A program made the position numbers and the translations under genes. From Hydrogenophaga taeniospiralis (GTDB taxonomy: Bacteria > Pseudomonadota > Gammaproteobacteria > Burkholderiales > Burkholderiaceae_C), in NCBI RefSeq assembly GCF_020510445.1, contig NZ_JAHBAG010000001.1, positions 4,130,501 through 4,194,500 on the forward strand: DNA of 64,000 bases. The letters are read 5' to 3'. Positions 59,253 through 64,000 of this stretch are shown here, in pieces; within the stretch, counting starts at the first letter, position 1, and every line of letters begins with the position of its first letter. Below the pieces are notes generated by a model. The model was not told where the DNA came from. It made no database searches and saw nothing but the letters and a program-made list of their open reading frames with translations.

Positions 59253-60245
59253 TCACTGCTTCTCTATACCGGCGCGCTGGATCACGGCGCCCCAGCGCTG
59301 GATGTCGCTCGCCAGCAGCTCGGCGGCCTGCTCGGGCGTGCTGCCGCCGGCGTCGATGTTGAGGTCGGCCAGTTTCTTCTTCACCTCGGGCAAGGCGAGC
59401 GCGGCGTTGATGTCCTTGTTCAGCCGGTCGATCACCGGGCGCGGGGTCTTGCCCGGCGCGGCCAAGGCGTTCCAGGACGAGGCCACGAAACCCTTGACGC
59501 CCTGTTCCACCGCCGTGGGCACATCGGGCAACACCGTGGAGCGCTTCTGCCCGGTCACGGCCAGCGCGCGGAAGGTGCCGGCCTTGATGTGCGTGAGCGC
59601 GGGCCCGAGGATCTCCACCGCCACGTCCACCTGCTTGCCGCGCAGCGCACCGATCAGCGCGGGCGTGCCATTGAAAGGCACCACCTGCGCGTCGATGCCG
59701 GCGCTGGCCTTGAACAGTTCGGCCGCCAGATTCTGCGTGCTGCCGATGTTGATGCTGCCGATGTTGAGCTGGTCGGGGTGGGCCTTGGCAAAGGCCACCA
59801 GTTCGCCCAAGGTCTTGTGCGGCGAGTCGGCCGGCACCAGCACCGCGATGTCGAACGTGCCCAGGGTGGACACGGGCGCGAAGCTCTTGACGGTGTCGTA
59901 GGGCAGGCTCTTGAACAGGCCGGCCGTCACCGCCGTGCCGTTGGACATGAGAAACAGGGTGTGGCCATCGGGCTCGGCGCGCGCCACCGTGTCGGCCGCC
60001 ACCACGCCGCCGGCACCGGGCCGGTTCTCGACGGTCACCGGCTGGCCCAGCGACCGGCTCATCTCGGCCGCCACGATGCGCGCCGTGAGGTCGCCCACGC
60101 CGCCGGCCGCGAACGGCACCACGATGCGCAGGCTCTTGCTCGGGAAGACCTGTGCCGTGGTGACCAAGGGTGCGGCGAACAACACCACGGCAGAGAGGGC
60201 CGTCAACACCATGCTGCGAGGACGGGCAAAGCAACGCATGTTCAT
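59253..60245 (-). CDS. Bug/TctC-family tripartite tricarboxylate transporter receptor
   Basis: Periplasmic solute receptor, 330 residues. Signal peptide ends near TTAQVFPSK; mature protein has the Bug hallmarks FPSKSLRIVVPFAAGGVGD, NRPGAGG and the P-D-VPTAVEQGVKGF segment. No tctA/tctB permease genes are adjacent. Lies 31 bases after the TRAP permease dctM, so it may be co-transcribed and capture a pathway substrate such as a pyrone or tricarboxylate. Confidence 0.92.
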   Translation of the reverse strand: MNMRCFARPRSMVLTALSAVVLFAAPLVTTAQVFPSKSLRIVVPFAAGGVGDLTARIVAAEMSRSLGQPVTVENRPGAGGVVAADTVARAEPDGHTLFLMSNGTAVTAGLFKSLPYDTVKSFAPVSTLGTFDIAVLVPADSPHKTLGELVAFAKAHPDQLNIGSINIGSTQNLAAELFKASAGIDAQVVPFNGTPALIGALRGKQVDVAVEILGPALTHIKAGTFRALAVTGQKRSTVLPDVPTAVEQGVKGFVASSWNALAAPGKTPRPVIDRLNKDINAALALPEVKKKLADLNIDAGGSTPEQAAELLASDIQRWGAVIQRAGIEKQ

Positions 60246-60276
60246 GGCGTGGTCTCCAGTCTGCTTGAGGAAAAAC

Positions 60277-61599
60277 CTATCCGACGTACTGCACCAGCCA
60301 GAGCGAGATTGGCGGAAACAGCAGCAGCAGCGTGGTGCGGAACACGTCGCTGATCAGGAATGGCATCACGCCCTTGTAGCTCTCACTGATCGGCACGCCC
60401 TTGGCCATGCCGTTCACCACATAGACGTTGAGCCCCACTGGCGGCGCCAGCAGGCCGAAGCCCACGGTCATCAGCACCATGATGCCGAACCAGATCGCCG
60501 TCATTTCCTGGCTCATGCCGAAGTCCATGGACATGACCATGGGGAAGAAGATCGGGACAGTCAGCAGGATCATGGACAGCTCATCCATCACCGCGCCCAG
60601 GATCACGTAGAACAACAGGATCGCGGTCACCACCATGAATGGCGACAAACCCCAGCCGTTGACAACCTCGGCGAGCATCGCGGGCACCTGGGTCAATGCG
60701 AGGGCCGAGTTCATCAGATCGGCACCAATGAAGATCATGAAGATCATCGCGCTGGCTTCGGCCGTCGCGTAGAAGCACTTCTTGACCTTGGCCCAGGTCA
60801 GCTCGCGCTTGAGCAGCGCGGCCACGAAGGTGCAGGCCGCACCCACGCCCGCACCTTCGGTGGGGGTGAACAGGCCGCCATAAATGCCACCGAAGACGAT
60901 CAGGAACACCACGGCGATCGGCAACACACCCAGCAGCAGCTTGGCGCTCACGCGGGGCATGTTCTCTTCGTCGTGCTCGGGCGCCTGGCCGGGCACCAGA
61001 CGCACATAGATCGCAATGGCGATGATGTAGCCCACCATGGCGATCACGCCGGGGATCATGGCCGCCGCGAACAGTTTGGCGATGTTCTGCTCGGTCAGGA
61101 TGGCGTAGATCACGAGCGGCACCGAGGGCGGAATCAGGATGCCGAGTGTGCCGCCGGCGGCGAGCGTGCCGGTGGACAGACGGCCTGAGTAGCCGTGGCG
61201 CCTCATCTCGGGCAGGGCCACCGAGGTGATGGTGGCCGCCGTGGCGATGGACGAACCGCAGATGGCTCCGAAGGCCGCGCTGGCCATCACCGCCGCCATG
61301 GCCAAGCCACCGCGGAAGCGCGCCATGATGGTCGCGGCCAGCTCGAAAAGCGACTTGGAGATGCCGCCCTGGGTGGCGAAGTTGCCCATCAGGATGAACA
61401 GCGGGATCACCGACAAGTCGTAACTGGCGAAACGCGCGAACGCCAGGCCATTGAGGTTGTTCGAGAACGGCATCCAGCCGACCTGGCTGATGTAGCCAAA
61501 AATACCCGCGGTGAACATCGAAATGGCGATGGGCACACGCAGCGCCATCAGGAGCAGCATCACGCCGAAGATGGCACCCGCCATGGACAGGGAACTCAT
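60277..61599 (-). CDS. dctM: TRAP transporter large permease (DctM)
   Basis: 440 residues, about 12 transmembrane segments, including FGAICGSSIATAATITSVALPEM and PTEGAGVGAA, the DctM motifs. Carries out solute/Na+ symport with DctP and DctQ. The ATG at 61599 overlaps the dctQ stop by 4 bases; a longer open frame upstream overlaps dctQ and is not coding. Confidence 0.94.
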   Translation of the reverse strand: MSSLSMAGAIFGVMLLLMALRVPIAISMFTAGIFGYISQVGWMPFSNNLNGLAFARFASYDLSVIPLFILMGNFATQGGISKSLFELAATIMARFRGGLAMAAVMASAAFGAICGSSIATAATITSVALPEMRRHGYSGRLSTGTLAAGGTLGILIPPSVPLVIYAILTEQNIAKLFAAAMIPGVIAMVGYIIAIAIYVRLVPGQAPEHDEENMPRVSAKLLLGVLPIAVVFLIVFGGIYGGLFTPTEGAGVGAACTFVAALLKRELTWAKVKKCFYATAEASAMIFMIFIGADLMNSALALTQVPAMLAEVVNGWGLSPFMVVTAILLFYVILGAVMDELSMILLTVPIFFPMVMSMDFGMSQEMTAIWFGIMVLMTVGFGLLAPPVGLNVYVVNGMAKGVPISESYKGVMPFLISDVFRTTLLLLFPPISLWLVQYVG

Positions 61600-62072
61600 T
61601 GCGCCTGCTCCTCGAAGTTGCCCACAAAGGCCTGGCACAAGGCGATGACACTGGTCAAGCACAGGGGCGGCACGATCGCCGCATAGACGATCCACTCGGG
61701 AAAGCCGAGCATCATGGTCGTGGTCTGGGAATCGTAGGAGTTGATGCCCCCCACCACGGTGCGCCACGCCAGCAGGGTCATCACCGCCGCGAGCACCAGC
61801 GCGCCAAAGCGGTCGAGCACCGCGTTGATGCTGTCAGGCACCTTGGAGGTGAAGAAGTCGACGATGATGTTGCCGCGCTTGAGCTGGCACCATGGCAGAA
61901 ACAGCGCCACGGCGGCACCGGCCGTCACGGCCGTGAGTTCATAGTCTCCCAGCAACGTGGTACCGATGGTGTTGCGGCCAATCAGGCTTGCACACGTCAC
62001 CAGCGTGATGAGGGTCATCAAGACACCGGCCAGGATGGCGCAGAGTCTTGCCAGAGCAGATAACAGTTTCAA
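61596..62072 (-). CDS. dctQ: TRAP transporter small permease (DctQ)
   Basis: 158 residues, four transmembrane segments (LARLCAILAGVLMTLITLVT, YELTAVTAGAAVALFLPW, GALVLAAVMTLLAW, VYAAIVPPLCLTSVIALCQ) and the LKRGNIIVDFF motif of DctQ. Start is a TTG at 62072 after AAGGTGATCAA; the ORF continues 56 codons upstream without similarity. Overlaps dctM by 4 bases. The 187-base gap to dctP (62073-62259) holds nothing I recognise. Confidence 0.9.
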   Translation of the reverse strand: MKLLSALARLCAILAGVLMTLITLVTCASLIGRNTIGTTLLGDYELTAVTAGAAVALFLPWCQLKRGNIIVDFFTSKVPDSINAVLDRFGALVLAAVMTLLAWRTVVGGINSYDSQTTTMMLGFPEWIVYAAIVPPLCLTSVIALCQAFVGNFEEQAQ

Positions 62073-62259
62073 TTGATCACCTTGAAAAACAGTGGGCGTG
62101 GCGCCAGAGAACGGTCGAATCTGCCACAGAAGGCGTCGGGCCGGTGCCTCAACCGATCCCGAAGGATTATCGTGCCCAGCGTGTGGGAGGCTTTCTGACG
62201 AAAAGCGCCCAACGCACGACGTCCCTGCGTGCCCGGCCACCCTCGCCGCCGGGGATTGT

Positions 62260-63300
62260 TCAACGAGCGTATTTGGCGATCAGTGCACGGGCCTCCGAGG
62301 CCAGCTTGGCGCCGTCGATGTTCTTGCCCTTCATCTCGGTGACCCAGTCGCTCTCCACCGTGCCGGCGGTGCGGCGCCAGCGCTGGGTCTCGGCCAGGTC
62401 CAGCGCCACGATGTTGTTGCCGGCCTTCTCGGCGATGGCGCGCCCCACCTTGTCGCCTTCGTCCATCGCCCGACCGAACAGGGCCGCGGTTTCGATGCCG
62501 GAGTTGTTGTCGATGACCTTCTTCAGGTCGTCGGGCAGCTTGCTGTAGGCCGCGCGGTTCATGGAGAACGCAAAGGTCTGGGTGTACAGCCCCTGCTTGC
62601 CGGCAAAGGTGGTGTGGTTCTTCACCAGCTCGCTCACCTTGAGCGCGGGCGTCACTTCCCAGGGAATGGTGGTGCCGTCAATGGTGCCCTTGGACAGCGC
62701 GTCGGTCACGGCCGGCACCGGCATGCCCACCGGCGTGGCCCCCAGCTTGCCCAGCATGTTGTTGATGATGCGCGAGCCACCGCGCACCTTCATGCCGCGC
62801 AGGCTCTCCAGCCCCGTCACCGGCTGCTTGGTGTGGAACAGGCCCGGGCCGTGGGTGTGCACCGCGATGAGCTTGACGTCCTTGAACTCGTCGGCGGCGA
62901 ATTTCTCCACGTACTCCTGGAAGGCGCGCGAGGACTGCTCGGCCGAACCGCTCATGAACGGCAGCTCGAACACCTCGGACTTGTTGAAACGGCCCGGCGT
63001 GTAGCCCAGCACGGTCCAGGTGATGTCCACCACGCCGTCGCGCGCCTGGTCGAACAGCTGTGGTGGCGTGCCACCCAGTTGCATGGCGTGGAACAGCTGG
63101 ATCTTGATGCGGCCGCCCGACTCGGCCTCCACCTTCTTCGCCCAGGGCACGATGGCCTTGGCGGGAATCGTGGCCTGCTGGGGCAGCATCTGGTGCAGCC
63201 GCAGGGTCACGCTCTCCTGGGCAAAGGCAGCGCCAGCGAACAAGGTGCCGGCGGCAGCGCCCAGGGCGGCCAGCGCGGTTCGGCGTTTCATGGTTTGCAT
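62260..63300 (-). CDS. dctP: TRAP transporter substrate-binding protein (DctP), copy 1
   Basis: 346 residues. Signal peptide with Ala-rich h-region (LAALGAAAGTLFAGAAFA) then QESVTLRLHQMLP; the TRAP/DctP core includes LGKLGATPVGMPVPAV and IPWEV, with the conserved Arg in MKVRGGSRI that binds a carboxylate. The first gene of its operon with dctQ and dctM. Its 3' 400 bases are almost identical to the upstream partial copy. Confidence 0.93.
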   Translation of the reverse strand: MQTMKRRTALAALGAAAGTLFAGAAFAQESVTLRLHQMLPQQATIPAKAIVPWAKKVEAESGGRIKIQLFHAMQLGGTPPQLFDQARDGVVDITWTVLGYTPGRFNKSEVFELPFMSGSAEQSSRAFQEYVEKFAADEFKDVKLIAVHTHGPGLFHTKQPVTGLESLRGMKVRGGSRIINNMLGKLGATPVGMPVPAVTDALSKGTIDGTTIPWEVTPALKVSELVKNHTTFAGKQGLYTQTFAFSMNRAAYSKLPDDLKKVIDNNSGIETAALFGRAMDEGDKVGRAIAEKAGNNIVALDLAETQRWRRTAGTVESDWVTEMKGKNIDGAKLASEARALIAKYAR

Positions 63301-63500
63301 ACAAGTCTCCAGTCGTTAAAGAGGTCCGGTTCAGGCCCGCGCCAGTGGGACGCAACACCTGAGAGTGTGTCGAACTGTGACCCGGAACCCGTGTGCTGCC
63401 CAGACCGGAACGCTTCTTTCAGCTATATCAATGCGTTATGAGAAGTGACCCGGCATGACAAAACCAAATACCCATTGGACAAACGCACGCACCAGAAGAA

Positions 63501-63530
63501 ACGCGCCAACCCCTGCCGGTGCTGGCGCGT
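63501..63530 (-). terminator. Possible terminator after the second dctP copy
   Basis: ACGCGCCA (63501-63508) pairs perfectly with TGGCGCGT (63523-63530); on the minus strand it is followed by TTTCTTC rather than a clean T-run. Located 55 bases after the stop of the partial dctP copy. 63301-63500 otherwise holds no gene. Confidence 0.4.
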
Positions 63531-63584
63531 CCGATCACGTGCAGGGCATGCCAGGCTCGGTGGCCCGCGTGCCCTCTCAGGCGA

Positions 63585-64000
63585 TTACTTCGTGTGCTTG
63601 GCGATCAGCGCACGGGCCTCCGAGGCCAGCTTGGCGCCGTCGATGTTCTTGCCCTTCATCTCGGTGACCCAGTCGCTCTCCACCGTGCCGGCGGTGCGGC
63701 GCCAGCGCTGGGTCTCGGCCAAGTCCAGCGCCACGATGTTGTTGCCGGCCTTCTCGGCGATGGCGCGCCCCACCTTGTCGCCTTCGTCCATCGCCCGACC
63801 GAACAGGGCCGCGGTTTCGATGCCGGAGTTGTTGTCGATGACCTTCTTCAGGTCGTCGGGCAGCTTGCTGTAGGCCGCGCGGTTCATGGAGAACGCAAAG
63901 GTCTGGGTGTACAGCCCCTGCTTGCCGGCAAAGGTGGTGTGGTTCTTCACCAGCTCGCTCACCTTGAGCGCGGGCGTCACTTCCCAGGGAATGGTGGTGC
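63585..64000 (-). CDS. dctP: TRAP transporter substrate-binding protein (DctP), copy 2, 5' end off the window
   Basis: C-terminal 138 codons of a second DctP gene; the start lies beyond base 64000. Apart from the last three residues (KHTK versus KYAR) it encodes the same protein as copy 1 in the shared region: over about 395 bases I count two nucleotide differences. The copies are 1325 bases apart, about one gene plus spacer, i.e. a tandem duplication. The frame is open to the window edge. Confidence 0.92.
   Translation of the reverse strand, partial: TTIPWEVTPALKVSELVKNHTTFAGKQGLYTQTFAFSMNRAAYSKLPDDLKKVIDNNSGIETAALFGRAMDEGDKVGRAIAEKAGNNIVALDLAETQRWRRTAGTVESDWVTEMKGKNIDGAKLASEARALIAKHTK

Noticed and set aside
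61600-61767. Extended start of dctM
   Set aside because: The extra codons overlap dctQ in another frame; the ATG at 61599 makes a standard ATGA coupling.

Overview
The window is a high-GC chromosome segment from a betaproteobacterium, most likely Burkholderiales/Comamonadaceae (Hydrogenophaga- or Comamonas-like). The grounds are a pmd/lig-type protocatechuate 4,5-cleavage operon, a dnaG-rpoD macromolecular-synthesis pair, a phasin, a Bug-type (TctC) receptor and several dispersed intergenic repeat families I associate with this family. The genus is inferred, not proven. No rRNA, tRNA, CRISPR array, transposase or integrase was seen.

Layout. 1-8.8 kb: end of a histone-deacetylase-like gene, a phasin with a well-formed promoter/operator, a patatin lipoprotein, an iron-binding receptor, PPK2, an ECF-type sigma factor divergent from an OmpR/histidine-kinase pair, and an SDR dehydrogenase. 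8.9-19.4 kb: GspE/PilB-type ATPase, gamma-glutamyltransferase, acyl-CoA ligase, dnaG and rpoD with a hairpin-rich 297-base gap between them. 19.4-26 kb: a large inverted repeat, then an accessory aromatic module (LigA/LigB-like extradiol dioxygenase, LysR, AraC, cytochrome P450, [2Fe-2S] ferredoxin, ferredoxin reductase) that looks built to O-demethylate or hydroxylate an aromatic and cleave the product.

26.1-36.9 kb is a defence island on the minus strand. It is a type I restriction-modification locus split into hsdR-hsdS and hsdM, with six genes between them: a TIGR04141-like protein, a GIY-YIG/DUF4357 nuclease, a RelE/HigB-like toxin, an XRE antitoxin with a long C-terminal tail, a SecB-like chaperone, and a winged-helix regulator with a perfect palindromic operator at its own start. 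Toxin, antitoxin and chaperone form a tripartite toxin-antitoxin-chaperone (TAC) system. Its position inside an hsd locus is the most exciting observation here.

36.9-45.8 kb: an orphan ArsA ATPase, then an unassigned five-gene run (PqqD-like protein, ATP-grasp ligase, fold-III PLP decarboxylase, urea-transporter/M23-peptidase fusion, family-5 solute-binding lipoprotein) that may be an undescribed biosynthesis or uptake pathway. 46-50 kb: a dienelactone-hydrolase-family protein and a Cpx-like operon (Spy/CpxP-like lipoprotein, small unknown protein, response regulator, sensor kinase).

50-64 kb: the protocatechuate 4,5-cleavage operon in the order ModA-like, ligJ, ligK, ligI, ligA, ligB, ligC, aldo/keto reductase, with a divergent LysR regulator. 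Beyond it on the minus strand lie TRAP transporter genes dctP-dctQ-dctM (with a second, nearly identical dctP running off the end), a Bug-type receptor and a DUF1932 dehydrogenase. Together these would import an aromatic or tricarboxylate substrate and convert protocatechuate to pyruvate and oxaloacetate. No LigU/GalD-type oxalomesaconate isomerase is in the window.

At least five dispersed repeat families run through the window. One occurs six times, always just after a stop codon and always in the same orientation relative to the upstream gene. Another (REP-like) is inserted in frame several times within hsdR.
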